A stretch of DNA of 64,000 nucleotides from CAVVFX01 sp963747535 (GTDB lineage Bacteria > Acidobacteriota > Terriglobia > Bryobacterales > Bryobacteraceae). The notes below the pieces were generated by a model. That model made no database searches, was not told the DNA's origin, and saw only the letters and a list, made by a program, of their open reading frames with translations. Positions within the stretch are counted from its first letter, which is position 1. Each line of letters starts with the position of its first letter. The stretch spans positions 1-64,000 of the forward strand of contig CAVVFX010000013.1 of NCBI GenBank assembly GCA_963747535.1. The letters are read 5' to 3'. This document shows positions 36,327 to 45,828 of the stretch, piece by piece. The position numbers and the translations under genes are program-made.

Positions 36327-38219
36327 ATGAATCACCGCCCTGAGCTCCTCTTCCTGACATCTGTTTTCGCTGTGTCTCTCCTGCACGCGCAGATGCCTGC
36401 GACGCTGAACGTCGACATCACGCACCCCAAGACCGCGGTCAGTCCGATGCTCTACGGCCTGATGACCGAGGAGATCAACTACTCGTACGACGGCGGATTG
36501 TACGCGGAGATGGTCCGCAATCGCACGTTCCGGTCGGACTGGTCCGGCATCCTGAACTGGTTCCTCGTCGAGAAAGGCAGCGCGTCGGCGAAGGTGAGCA
36601 TCGATCAGAACGATGGCCCCTCGGCGGCGCTCAAGACGAGTGCAAAACTCGAAGTGATCAAGGCCGATGCCAACAGCGGGGCCGGCGTCCTCAATGAAGG
36701 CTATTGGGGATTCGCGGTGCGTCCCAACACTCGCTACAGCGGATCGATGTTTGCCAAGAGTGATGCCCAGGGCGCACTGTCTGTGCGGGTCGCGCTGGTG
36801 GCCAACCAGACGGGACAGGTGCTTGCGCAAACGTCTGTCGCAGTGGCCGGCGGATGGAAGGAATACAAGTTCGAGATGCGGTCCGGAAGCGCGTCCGCGT
36901 CCGCGGAGAATCATCTCGAGGTCACCGTCGACAAACCCGCGACGCTGTGGCTGCAACTCGTCTCGCTGTTCCCGCCGACCTATCACGACCGTCCCAACGG
37001 TAATCGTATAGACATCATGGAAAAGATGGCCGCGATGCGTCCCAAGTTCCTGCGGTTCCCCGGCGGCAACTATCTGGAAGGCAGCCGGATCGAGACGCGG
37101 TTCGATTGGAAGAAAATGATCGGCCCGCTAGTGGATCGTCCGACGCATCCGGGCACCTGGAGCTACCATTCCACCGACGGAATGGGCTTGCTGGAGTTCC
37201 TGGAATGGTGCGAGGACCTGCACATGGAGCCGGTTCTCGCGATCTATGCGGGATATTCGCTCGGCGGACAGGTGGTGAAGCCTGGACCGGATCTCGAGCC
37301 TTATGTGCAGGACGGGCTGGAAGAGATTGAGTATGTGACGGGAGGAGCGGATACCAAGTGGGGGGCAGTACGGTCGCGCAACGGGCATCCGGCGCCCTTT
37401 AAGCTGCATTACGTCGAGATCGGGAACGAAGACAATTTCGACCGCGCCAAAACCTATGATGGGCGCTATGCGCAATTCCACAAGGCGATCAAGGCCAGGT
37501 ATCCGGACTTCCAGGTGATCGCGACGATGCCGGTGAAGAGCGTGACTCCCGACGTCGTCGACGACCATTACTACAAGCGTGAGCGCGGCATGTTCGACGA
37601 AGCGCGCCACTACGACGACACCGATCGCACCGGGCCGAAGATCTTCGTCGGGGAGTGGGCCACGCGCGAGGGCACGCCGACTCCCAACATGGGCGGCGCG
37701 CTCGGCGATGCGGCTTTCATGACTGGCCTCGAACGCAACAGCGATGTCGTGATCATGGCCGCGTATGCGCCGTTGTTCGTGAATGTCAATCCCGGCGGCA
37801 TGCAGTGGAGCACCGACCTGATCGGCTACGACACAATGAGCAGCTATGGATCTCCGGCTTACTATGCGCAAGTGATGTTCTCCTCATGCCTGGGAGACAA
37901 CATCCTGGATTCGTCTGCCTCCGGAACGGGCGACCGGTTCTTCTACTCCGTTACGGCGTCGCGGGGCAAGCTGTGTATGAAGCTGGTCAATGCGAGTTCG
38001 CAGGAACAGCCGCTCGCGATCGCGCTCAACGGGCTCGGCACGGGGACGCACTCCGCGCGGGTCGACACGTTGAAGGCAAGCACAATCTGGGCGACTAATA
38101 CGATGAGCCAGCCCGAGCGGATCGTGCCGGTCAAGTCCACCATGAGCATCCAAGGCGCTCGCATGCAACACATCGTGCCCGCTTACTCGATCCAGGTTTT
38201 GCAGATCGATCTCAAGTAG
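36327..38219 (+). CDS. secreted alpha-L-arabinofuranosidase, GH51
   Basis: A 630-aa exported enzyme. The start is ATG 36327, giving a signal peptide ending LLHAQ; the frame continues upstream into the esterase end without similarity. An N-terminal beta-sandwich carbohydrate-binding region (about 20-210) precedes the barrel. The acid/base Glu368 is in VEIGNED and the nucleophile Glu443 in FVGEWA. It removes arabinose side chains or terminal arabinose. It sits 46 bases after the CE1 esterase, so the two are probably cotranscribed. Confidence 0.93.
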   Translation: MNHRPELLFLTSVFAVSLLHAQMPATLNVDITHPKTAVSPMLYGLMTEEINYSYDGGLYAEMVRNRTFRSDWSGILNWFLVEKGSASAKVSIDQNDGPSAALKTSAKLEVIKADANSGAGVLNEGYWGFAVRPNTRYSGSMFAKSDAQGALSVRVALVANQTGQVLAQTSVAVAGGWKEYKFEMRSGSASASAENHLEVTVDKPATLWLQLVSLFPPTYHDRPNGNRIDIMEKMAAMRPKFLRFPGGNYLEGSRIETRFDWKKMIGPLVDRPTHPGTWSYHSTDGMGLLEFLEWCEDLHMEPVLAIYAGYSLGGQVVKPGPDLEPYVQDGLEEIEYVTGGADTKWGAVRSRNGHPAPFKLHYVEIGNEDNFDRAKTYDGRYAQFHKAIKARYPDFQVIATMPVKSVTPDVVDDHYYKRERGMFDEARHYDDTDRTGPKIFVGEWATREGTPTPNMGGALGDAAFMTGLERNSDVVIMAAYAPLFVNVNPGGMQWSTDLIGYDTMSSYGSPAYYAQVMFSSCLGDNILDSSASGTGDRFFYSVTASRGKLCMKLVNASSQEQPLAIALNGLGTGTHSARVDTLKASTIWATNTMSQPERIVPVKSTMSIQGARMQHIVPAYSIQVLQIDLK

Positions 38220-38288
38220 ATGCGCACCTCGCGAGCCTTACGGGCATGCGCGCCGCAGAGGTCGCCGACAAGGGCAACGGGTCGTCCT

Positions 38289-39431
38289 CTACCGCTTGTC
38301 CTGAAACAGCAGCGGCGCGTATTTCGACAGATAGTCTTGCCAGTTGGGCCAGCTATGCCCGCCGCCTGAATGATTCCAGACATGCTTGACGTTCTTCTTC
38401 GTCAGCAAATCATCCATCGCTTTCACGCCGTTGTAGCCGGGATCATCCGTGCCGCAGCCAAGCCACAAGACTTTGAGTTTTTGGTTCAGCATGGTTGCAT
38501 CCGCTTTCTCCCATTCGGTACGATTACCGCCGCCGCTGAAGGCCGCGATGTACGCAAACTGATCGAGGTTGTGGAGTCCGATCGCCATCGACTGTCCGGC
38601 GCCCATCGATAATCCACCAATCGCGCGATGATTACGATCGGCTAACACGCGATACTTGCCCTCAACCAGCGGCTTCACTGCGGTCAGCAGTTCTTTCTCC
38701 ATCGCCGCCGGATCGCCCGCCGGGGCAGGAATAGCGGAGGCCGTCTTGATCTCGCGCGTGGGATGGCCATACGGCATCGCCACGATCATGGGCTTGATCT
38801 TGCCCTCGGCGAGAAGGTTATCGAGGATCACGTTCGCCCGTCCCGTCCAGGTCCAGGACGCCTCGATCTGTCCGTTTCCGTGAAGCAAATACAGGATCGG
38901 ATACTTCTGTTTCCCTGCCTGGTAGCCCGGCGGGGTGTAGACATAGACCATTCGCTCGGCGTTCAAATTGGCGGAATCGTAAAACTCCACGTGAACTGTA
39001 CCGTGTGGAACGTGGCGTTCTTCGATGACAGCTTTCTCTCCCCTCGGCACGATGAAGAGACTCGTCGGCCCCCAGCGGCGAACTTCGAGATTCGGATTCG
39101 AGGGATCGGGCATACGCAATCCGCCGTCGATCGCGTAGCCGTAGGTGTAGAAGCCGGGAGACAGCGGACCTACCGTCAGGCTCCAGACACCCTTGTCGTC
39201 CTTCTGTAATGGCAGCGGCTTTTTGATCACTTCCAGGATGCCGGGAGATCCCATCAGCAGCACTTCGCTCGCCTTGGGTGCGAACAGCCGGAACGTGACG
39301 GTGCGATCCGCGTGGATCTCAGGAGACACCGGGACGTTATTGGTGTCTTCGTAATAGGGAGTGGGGGCTCGCTGGCCATACACGTTGACTGCGGTGATGC
39401 AGCAGAGAGTCGCTGAAAATAGAAATCGCAC
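38289..39431 (-). CDS. second secreted carbohydrate esterase (CE1)
   Basis: A 380-aa exported esterase with the same plan as the one at 35048: signal peptide (to VNVYGQ), immunoglobulin-like domain (HADRTVTFRLFAPKASEV), hydrolase core with YPILYLLHGNGQ, nucleophile in GLSMGAGQS and His in GGGHSWPNW. The start is GTG 39431, eight bases after AGGAGA; the upstream extension has no similarity. It ends convergent with GH51 and is the last gene of the leftward run CE1, CE7, jelly-roll, GH43, oxidoreductase. Confidence 0.9.
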   Translation of the reverse strand: MRFLFSATLCCITAVNVYGQRAPTPYYEDTNNVPVSPEIHADRTVTFRLFAPKASEVLLMGSPGILEVIKKPLPLQKDDKGVWSLTVGPLSPGFYTYGYAIDGGLRMPDPSNPNLEVRRWGPTSLFIVPRGEKAVIEERHVPHGTVHVEFYDSANLNAERMVYVYTPPGYQAGKQKYPILYLLHGNGQIEASWTWTGRANVILDNLLAEGKIKPMIVAMPYGHPTREIKTASAIPAPAGDPAAMEKELLTAVKPLVEGKYRVLADRNHRAIGGLSMGAGQSMAIGLHNLDQFAYIAAFSGGGNRTEWEKADATMLNQKLKVLWLGCGTDDPGYNGVKAMDDLLTKKNVKHVWNHSGGGHSWPNWQDYLSKYAPLLFQDKR

Positions 39432-39472
39432 GTTGGAATCTCCTGATCCGGCCAATCGTGACGTCCGGACGC

Positions 39473-40819
39473 TTAGGGTTTTAGCCCGCTGGGTTTGAAC
39501 TCGCCGCCCTTCACAATCGTGTCCAGAATCTCTCTGGTTCGCGCGAGGCACGCCCGCCCTTTTTGCGGCGTCAGGTTGTCGTGCTCGGACTCGATCATGG
39601 GCAACACTTCCTTGGGCCCCTGCATCTGGTTCAGTTCCGTCCAGACACCTGCCGGCGGCGAGATGGTATCGATGAAGCCCATCCCGGCCATCACGGGCGC
39701 CTTGATGCGTGAGGCGAAGTTGATGGTGTCGAAATAGCGCGAGGCTGCCATCACCTCCGGATTGTTCGACGGCCAGTTAGGATAGCCGGCTTTGCGTCCG
39801 TGCAGGTCGCCATTAGTGTCCGCTCCTGCTGGAACGCAGACGAGAGCCGCTGTGATCTTGTCGGGGCGCAAACCGGCGAGCACCAGACTCTGCTGTCCAC
39901 CCATACTGCCTCCTGTCAATACGATCGTCTTGCCATCCCAATCAGGACGCGTGAGCAGGTAATCGAGAGCGCGCGAGTCGCGCAGGTACATATTCAGGAA
40001 ATACGACTTCTCGCGATCGGAATTGCCGACGGACTGATAGGCTCGCGGCGTATTGCCGGCCGGGTCGGACGGAAGCTTGTCGTGCGAATCCACGTTGATG
40101 AACAGCCAGCCATCCGCAGCATGCTGCGCGGCCGCATGGGCGTTCAACGCGTAGACTCCGGCGTACTGCAGTTGGATTAGGGCGGGAAACTTGCCCTCCG
40201 TCGCAGGCTTGGAGATGTAGCCGTGGGTTTGCGAGCCGAGAGCATCCAGGACAAACATGTTCAGTTCGACGCCCGGCACATCGGTCTCAACTTTGGTGAG
40301 GACCGGATTGATCGGGATCTTGGCCTGCGCGGCAAGCTTCGCATCCCAGAACACGTCGAAATCGTCGGGACACGGCGTCGCGAGCCCGATCTTCGTTGGC
40401 GCCACGGCTGCGCCGACAGCATAGAGTCCATTGTTGCGGCCGGTGTTGCCGCCAACGTAGGCCGCCGCCTCGCCTGATGCAGGCGCTGCATCGCCGAGCT
40501 TTGCGTACGGTTCCACCGCGACGTAGAGCATCTCCGGTAGGTCGACCGCAATTTCGATCTTGTCTTTGCCCGACGAAAGGTCCAGCTTTCCTTCCTTGAG
40601 GACTATGGCGTTGTTCCGACGGATGGACCACTTGTACGCGTAAGTGGGCGTTACCGGACCGGGCGTCACTGTCCAACCGACTGTCTCTCCAATGTCGTAA
40701 ATGCCGCTGGCGTGATAGGGCGTGAATGTCAGTTGCTGTTCGATCGGCGTCCGCTGTGCGAGCCCCAAGGTGCTGACCGCGAGAAGGAGAAAGAGGTGTT
40801 GGGCGTGAATCCGGCTCAT
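39473..40819 (-). CDS. secreted acetyl xylan esterase, CE7/AXE1-like
   Basis: A 448-aa exported protein: signal peptide (LLLAVSTLGLAQ), an N-terminal beta domain (about 20-130), then an AXE1-type hydrolase with NVDSHDKLPSDP, the nucleophile in TGGSMGGQQSL, IDTISPPAGVW and the His in IESEHDN. CE7 enzymes deacetylate xylo-oligosaccharides. The start is ATG 40819 behind GGAGAGTC; the frame before it overlaps the next gene. Spacing of 17 bases to the jelly-roll gene and 41 to the CE1 gene supports an operon. Confidence 0.88.
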   Translation of the reverse strand: MSRIHAQHLFLLLAVSTLGLAQRTPIEQQLTFTPYHASGIYDIGETVGWTVTPGPVTPTYAYKWSIRRNNAIVLKEGKLDLSSGKDKIEIAVDLPEMLYVAVEPYAKLGDAAPASGEAAAYVGGNTGRNNGLYAVGAAVAPTKIGLATPCPDDFDVFWDAKLAAQAKIPINPVLTKVETDVPGVELNMFVLDALGSQTHGYISKPATEGKFPALIQLQYAGVYALNAHAAAQHAADGWLFINVDSHDKLPSDPAGNTPRAYQSVGNSDREKSYFLNMYLRDSRALDYLLTRPDWDGKTIVLTGGSMGGQQSLVLAGLRPDKITAALVCVPAGADTNGDLHGRKAGYPNWPSNNPEVMAASRYFDTINFASRIKAPVMAGMGFIDTISPPAGVWTELNQMQGPKEVLPMIESEHDNLTPQKGRACLARTREILDTIVKGGEFKPSGLKP

Positions 40820-40836
40820 GACTCTCCTATGTTGCC

Positions 40837-41508
40837 TTACTTCCCGGCTGAGGGCAGGCTCACCGTGAACGATCTTAGTGGTTTGTCCGCGGCGTCCAGA
40901 AACCGGGCGCAGAAGTCGGTGGCTCCGCCGCCGTTGATTACAGCCGTGCGCACGATGTTCGGACCTTTGTTGAGAGTCAGGCGTTTGGAGACTCCATCGT
41001 CGATGACGGTCTGCCGGTCGCCATAGATACCGACCACCTCCTTGCCATTCACCCACCAGACGGAAGCTGCATTAGATCCGACCGCCAGGCGCACGCCGCG
41101 CATTTCCTGCGGGCAATTGACGATCGTGACAATCCAGAACAGCACGTCGGAAGTCGGTTTGCCCAAGGCGCGAGCGAAGTGAAAGAGGTTGACGTTGTAG
41201 TTCTTGGTATCCACGGCATGCCAGATCAGTTGGGCGCTCCCGACGGTCAGCTGGTCGCCATCGTGCGGAAGCATGGTGAATTGGTTGGGAAAATACTCCT
41301 TCTTCACGGACGCTTGGACCGCGCTCTCGGTGAGGCCGGAGACGCCGATGGGCTCCAGAATTAGCCAGCGTTGGATGAAGCCGTCCGCTCCAGGGATTTT
41401 TTGCGGGGTTGCGGGACGGGTCAACGTCGTGGGTGGTGCGGCCGCGACGGCCAGAAGCGAAGAAACTCCCAAGAGAGTGAGCGCGAGTCTACAGCGAAGC
41501 GAATTCAT
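40837..41508 (-). CDS. secreted protein with galactose-binding-like domain
   Basis: A 223-aa exported protein, signal peptide to about residue 24. The C-terminal half (VWWVNGKEVVGIYGDRQTVI, then KGPNIVRTAVINGGGATDFCARFLD) looks like the sugar-binding jelly-roll domain found behind some glycosidases. No catalytic motif is visible, so it may bind substrate. It lies 5 bases after GH43 in the same operon. A broken second copy of its C-terminal domain is present at 44712-45103 on the other strand. Confidence 0.65.
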   Translation of the reverse strand: MNSLRCRLALTLLGVSSLLAVAAAPPTTLTRPATPQKIPGADGFIQRWLILEPIGVSGLTESAVQASVKKEYFPNQFTMLPHDGDQLTVGSAQLIWHAVDTKNYNVNLFHFARALGKPTSDVLFWIVTIVNCPQEMRGVRLAVGSNAASVWWVNGKEVVGIYGDRQTVIDDGVSKRLTLNKGPNIVRTAVINGGGATDFCARFLDAADKPLRSFTVSLPSAGK

Positions 41509-41513
41509 GCGAG

Positions 41514-43007
41514 TCACGGTGTCTTCAGCATCCATTTCTGTTTTTCGCTCTTGGGATCGAATTTTGCGAGCGTCACCGAACTGCTGCCGACGGCCGAAAG
41601 CGCAAAGGCGTCTTTCGTGTTAGGGATCGATTTTGGACAGATCCGCCAGGTGCCGTCAGCCAGTTGGTCGAAGCGCCAAAGTTGTTCGGCCGCGCTGGTG
41701 AATGCCGGCAGGACAACCAACTCAGCATCCTCCGTCGCAGCCAGTGTGCGGTCGGTGCCGGCAATTGTGATCTTGAAATAAGACGCGCCGGGGTAACCTC
41801 CCGCGCTCGGCACCGCAGTAATCGACCACTTTTGTTGGGCCTGGCACAGGTAGTTGGCTAAACGCGCGTCCAGGTTACCCGCAGGCCAGTTCCCGGAAAC
41901 CTCCGCGACATTTTGCGGCGGAATGACACCGCCCTGGCCTGCGAACATTCCTCCGCCACCTGCGCCAGGCGGTCCACCCGGGCCAGGAGCAGCTCCCGGA
42001 CCTCCTGGTCCAGGTCCCCGGCGGGTGCGGCGTCCACCGACGGGCATGCCCTCGACCGCCAATTCCAATGAGGTGCCGGTCAATACGGATTCGATTTCGA
42101 CCACGCCTTCTTTCGGGTTCTCGCCCGCAACCGGCCAGCCGTCTTTCCAGAGCAGCGGACGGATATCCAGCACGCTGGCGCCTCCGCGATCCAGATCCGC
42201 TTCATAGTGAGTGGAGAATTTCTGCACTCCCTCCCCAAGATCGAGCAGTCCGAAATGGCCGGGGCCAACCACCCGGCCGCCGGAACCGAGAAAGAGTTTT
42301 CCGCCACCTTGAATCAAGTCAACGCCCGCGTTGTCGAGGAACGGTCCTGTCACTTTCCTGGAGCGGCCTACCCGGATGTTGTAGCCGGAGTCGGCGCCGC
42401 GGCAGCAACTTCCGTGAGTGGCCAGCAGGTAATACCAGCCATCGTGATAGATCATGTCGGAGGCCTCGCAGTTGATCGCGAGGTCGCGAGGCTTATCGTT
42501 GGGGTTGAGACGCTTGCCCGTTTTCGGATCGAGTTCGACCAGCCGGATGTAGCCGAAATACGAGCCATAGACCAGCCACAACCGGCCGTCGTTGGGATCG
42601 CGAAAGACGCCGGGATCGATGGCGTTGCAGTCCTCGATGCCGTCCGAGGACGCGACCACGCCGCCTTCTTCCCATTTGTAGTCGGGCGAACCGGGATCGA
42701 GCGTCTTGTTCCAGAGCATGTTGACCGCGGCCTTGGGCTGCGCGCCGATGTTCGCGGCGATGTACAAGTAGTAGCGGTCTCCGAGGTGAATGACGTCGGG
42801 CGCCAACCCGCGCCGGGGAAGCACCGTGCCACGCTTCCAGGACCAACCGTCATCGGAGACCAGGGAAGACCCTCCTGTGCCGTAGGTGTAAAACTTGCCA
42901 TCGCACATCACGACCGTGGAGGGGTCGTGGATGCCTACTTGTCCATCCAGCGCAAAGACGGGCGAAGCCAGCCAGAAAGCCAGTGCCAGCTGTTTACACA
43001 TCGTCAT
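41514..43007 (-). CDS. secreted GH43 arabinanase-like enzyme with lectin-like C-terminus
   Basis: A 497-aa exported enzyme. The start is the ATG at 43007, which overlaps the stop of the oxidoreductase gene by four bases (ATGA). The five-bladed propeller begins IHDPSTV with the general base Asp28 and contains AIDPGVFRDPNDGRLWLVYGSYFGYI. After about residue 315 comes a Gly/Pro-rich linker (RRGPGPGGPGAAPGPGG), then a ricin-like or RICIN-type region (LCQAQQKWSITAV, WRICPKSI). It probably cuts arabinan or arabino-oligosaccharides. Confidence 0.9.
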   Translation of the reverse strand: MTMCKQLALAFWLASPVFALDGQVGIHDPSTVVMCDGKFYTYGTGGSSLVSDDGWSWKRGTVLPRRGLAPDVIHLGDRYYLYIAANIGAQPKAAVNMLWNKTLDPGSPDYKWEEGGVVASSDGIEDCNAIDPGVFRDPNDGRLWLVYGSYFGYIRLVELDPKTGKRLNPNDKPRDLAINCEASDMIYHDGWYYLLATHGSCCRGADSGYNIRVGRSRKVTGPFLDNAGVDLIQGGGKLFLGSGGRVVGPGHFGLLDLGEGVQKFSTHYEADLDRGGASVLDIRPLLWKDGWPVAGENPKEGVVEIESVLTGTSLELAVEGMPVGGRRTRRGPGPGGPGAAPGPGGPPGAGGGGMFAGQGGVIPPQNVAEVSGNWPAGNLDARLANYLCQAQQKWSITAVPSAGGYPGASYFKITIAGTDRTLAATEDAELVVLPAFTSAAEQLWRFDQLADGTWRICPKSIPNTKDAFALSAVGSSSVTLAKFDPKSEKQKWMLKTP

Positions 43008-44584
43008 ACCTTCAAGTCCCACCCCTTCCGCATGAAAGGCCGCAGGAGACGGTTCGCTTCTTCGCTATTGCTGAAGCGGCGTTTGCCCGGGTCCCACATG
43101 AGCTTGCCGGGGACGCGGAGGGCGATCGCACCAAGCGACAGCCACTCGATGTACTTCGCCGCTACGGGAAACTCCGAGACGCCTGCCGCGCCGCCCTTGC
43201 AGGCGCGAATCCAATCCTGTTGGTGATTGATGCCGCGCTGCAGCACCTGGGGTGGCAGTTTGTATTCCTTCCATCGCGATTCGGGTAGTAACCAGACGCC
43301 TTCGCCGCGCGAGGTGGTCGCCATGTAGCCCTTGGAGCCAACGAAGACGGCTCCGTTGCCGGGAGCGCGCATTTTGGGATCTTGCGAAGCGCCGGGAGGT
43401 AAGCCGCGACCGCCAGGTCCACCGGGGCCACCTGGTCCACGGCGCGGGCCTCCGGGAGCGCCGCCTCCGCCGAAGCCTTGCTGCAGAGGCTTGCCATCGA
43501 CCGTCAACTGAGTGCTCACCAGCATCATGCCGTCGCCGCCTTGCACGAAGGGACGCCCTTTCTCGGTCAGATTGTTCATCTGCGGGAACAGGCGGTCGCC
43601 TTCCTTCATGCCGGGAGGATCCTGGAAATCGCCGCGCATATTCAGATACGTGTGCACGGTCACGGGCGGCATGCTGCCCCTCGCGGGGAACTCGAAGACG
43701 ACGTGCGCGCGGAGTGGCCACAGCCACTCGTTCTTGCCTTCCACGAACACGCACTCGACGCTAATCGGACTGACTTTGTCGAGTTGCAACGCCAGGTGAG
43801 CGGGTCCGAGATTGTGGACCAGCCAATCGCCCAGCGATCCGCCGGTAGAGAAATCGATGAAGGCGCGCCATTGGTTTGTCATCAGCGGGTTGAACGTCCT
43901 CGGGGCTGCGCAGCCCAGCCACGCGTCCCAGTCGAGCGTCGCGGGGACGGGCGTCGCTTCCGGGCCGGTGGGCGGGAGGTTGGGCTGTCCGCCATAGATC
44001 CCGCCGGTCCACGCGTGCACCTCTTTGACCTCACCGATTTCGCCGGACCAGAAGATTTCGCAGGCTGTCTTGGTGCCCTCGTGATTCCAGCCCTGGTTGC
44101 CCATCTGGGTCGCGACTTTGTACTTCGCCGCGGCGTCGGCCAGCAGTTGCGATTCCCAGGCGGTGCGCGTCAGCGGCTTCTCGCAGTAAACATGTTTGCC
44201 GTGTTGCAGGGCGAGCAAGGCGACCGGCGCGTGCAGATGGTCGGGCGTGGCGATCATCACGGCGTCGAGGTTCTTGCCCTCGGTCTCGAACATCTTGCGA
44301 TAGTCTTTGTACTTTTTCGCGTCGGGATATTGGGCGAAACCGCGTGCGGAGCGCTCCTCATCGACGTCGCAGAGCGCGACGATGTTCTCGGTGGCTGCCG
44401 CACCGATCAGGATGGCGGGTCCGCGCACGCCGACACCCACACCTCCGATATTCAGTTTTTCGTTCGGCGACTTGTAACCCATCGTGGAAAGAGATGGTGT
44501 ACTACCGAAGCCACCCGTTGGCACTGCGCCCGCCAGTATCGTGCCGTAAAAGAAATGACGTCTGGAAAAACGATTATTTTGCAA
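43004..44584 (-). CDS. Tat-exported Gfo/Idh/MocA-family oxidoreductase
   Basis: A 526-aa NAD(P)-dependent oxidoreductase. The start is TTG 44584, five bases after GGAGGT, which places a twin-arginine signal (NRFSRRHFF) at the N-terminus; earlier in-frame codons have no similarity. Features are the Rossmann motif GVGVGVRGPAILIG, VMIATPDHLHAPVALLAL, and CEKPLTRTAWE. A Gly/Pro/Arg-rich insert (GGPRRGPGGPGGPGGRG) lies near residue 385. Exported members act on sugars or sugar alcohols outside the cytoplasm. First gene of the leftward arabinan operon. Confidence 0.9.
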   Translation of the reverse strand: MQNNRFSRRHFFYGTILAGAVPTGGFGSTPSLSTMGYKSPNEKLNIGGVGVGVRGPAILIGAAATENIVALCDVDEERSARGFAQYPDAKKYKDYRKMFETEGKNLDAVMIATPDHLHAPVALLALQHGKHVYCEKPLTRTAWESQLLADAAAKYKVATQMGNQGWNHEGTKTACEIFWSGEIGEVKEVHAWTGGIYGGQPNLPPTGPEATPVPATLDWDAWLGCAAPRTFNPLMTNQWRAFIDFSTGGSLGDWLVHNLGPAHLALQLDKVSPISVECVFVEGKNEWLWPLRAHVVFEFPARGSMPPVTVHTYLNMRGDFQDPPGMKEGDRLFPQMNNLTEKGRPFVQGGDGMMLVSTQLTVDGKPLQQGFGGGGAPGGPRRGPGGPGGPGGRGLPPGASQDPKMRAPGNGAVFVGSKGYMATTSRGEGVWLLPESRWKEYKLPPQVLQRGINHQQDWIRACKGGAAGVSEFPVAAKYIEWLSLGAIALRVPGKLMWDPGKRRFSNSEEANRLLRPFMRKGWDLKV

Positions 44585-44711
44585 TTCGTACCTCCAACCT
44601 TCAAAGATCTGTCTGTCGAACTTTATCAGCAAATTGACTTCCTGAGAATCAACGCTAGCACGCGCCATCTCCGCCGGGCTAGGTTTGGCACGGTGTCGTT
44701 TCTCTAATGAA

Positions 44712-45103
44712 TTCACCTGGCACGCGGTCGACACCAGGAACTACAATGTCAATCTTTTCACTTCGCGCGCGCACACGGCAAGCCGACCTCGGATGTGCTC
44801 TTCTGGGCCGTCACCATCGCCAACTTCCCGCGCGAGATGAACGGCGTGCGCCTGGCGATCGACTCGAACGCGGCGTCGGTCTGGTGGGTGAACGGCAAGG
44901 AAGTGATCGGGATCTTCGGCGATCGCCAGACACTGATCGATGACGGTGTCTCGAAGCGCCTCAGTCTCAAGAAAGGGCCGAACGTGGTGCGCGCCGCGAT
45001 CGTCAACGGAGGCGGCGCCACCGACTTCTGCGCCCGCTTCCTTGACGCAAACGACAAACCGATCAAGGAATACACCGTCAGCTTGCTAAGGTGGCTCTCC
45101 TGA
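44712..45103 (+). pseudogene. inverted, truncated copy of the jelly-roll protein gene
   Basis: About 125 codons closely match the C-terminal part of the protein at 40837-41508: TWHAVDTRNYNVNLF, then after a missing T in the TTTT run near 44756, SDVLFW, SNAASVWWVNGKEVIGIFGDRQT and GGGATDFCARFLDA. The N-terminal part and signal peptide are missing. It lies opposite to its parent, 128 bases from the oxidoreductase start. A partial duplication that decayed. Confidence 0.75.
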
Positions 45104-45280
45104 TGCCGATGACTTCGACGCGTTCTGCGAGACCAAACTGCCATCGCAAGCCAAGGTTTCGATCAACGTGGTTGCACGAAGCGATTCGTCAGGAGCGTTG
45201 CCTAGCGCGCCATAGTACGGACCGACTCATGGCGGCGCTTCCGTTTACAGGAAGGAGCGTCCCGTCCCAACTCCTCCGTC

Positions 45281-45828
45281 TCATTGCTCCTGACGCGGAG
45301 TGCTTCCGCTATCGGTGATACTCGGTTCTCGTCGCTGCTTCTCCAATTCCCGCTCAATGTAGAGAAATTGCTCGTGTCGCTCGATCTCGAAGACGGCCGA
45401 CTTGCTGCCGGTCAGTCCATGAACAGCGTCTCGCAACTCCGGCATACTCAGGATCTGCTGACCGTTCAATGAAATAATCACATCCCCGGGCGCTAACGTC
45501 GCACTGGAGGTTTGATTCCCAGCCGTTGTCGCGACAACGTAGACACTAGTGTTTGAACTCAGACCAGTCCGAATACCGAGCGAGACAGTTACGGTTTTTC
45601 CGAGGATCCCAACTCGGGAATAAGACTCTCGATCGGGTCAAACGAAGTAGTCGCATCCTCCTGATCATTAGTTGGAACCGCCGACACCTGGAACTCAAGC
45701 ATCTGGTTGCCGCGCAAAGCTGATACAGCGACGGGAACAGCAGGATCGTGCAGATACATCATGGCGGTGTACAAGGGCAGCGCGGAGATTTCAGCGCCTT
45801 CTATGGCCGTAATAATGTCGCGCTGCCA
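45281..45828 (-). pseudogene. PDZ-containing serine protease, C-terminal fragment
   Basis: Two PDZ-like blocks in two frames: DIITAIEGAEISALPLYTA with YLHDPAVPVAVSALRG, then after a one-base loss near 45602 PGDVIISLNGQQILSMPEL and VFEIERHEQFLYIERELEKQ to the stop at 45281. The order matches the tail of trypsin-like PDZ proteases of Acidobacteriota. The protease domain is missing upstream. Relic of a truncated gene. Confidence 0.6.

Noticed and set aside
36186..36986. 266-aa open frame on the minus strand
   Set aside because: Antisense to GH51 and the esterase end; no protein features.
42207..43226. 339-aa open frame on the plus strand
   Set aside because: Antisense to GH43, whose catalytic motifs are on the other strand.
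43478..44707. 409-aa open frame on the plus strand
   Set aside because: Antisense to the Gfo/Idh/MocA gene; long only because of codon bias.
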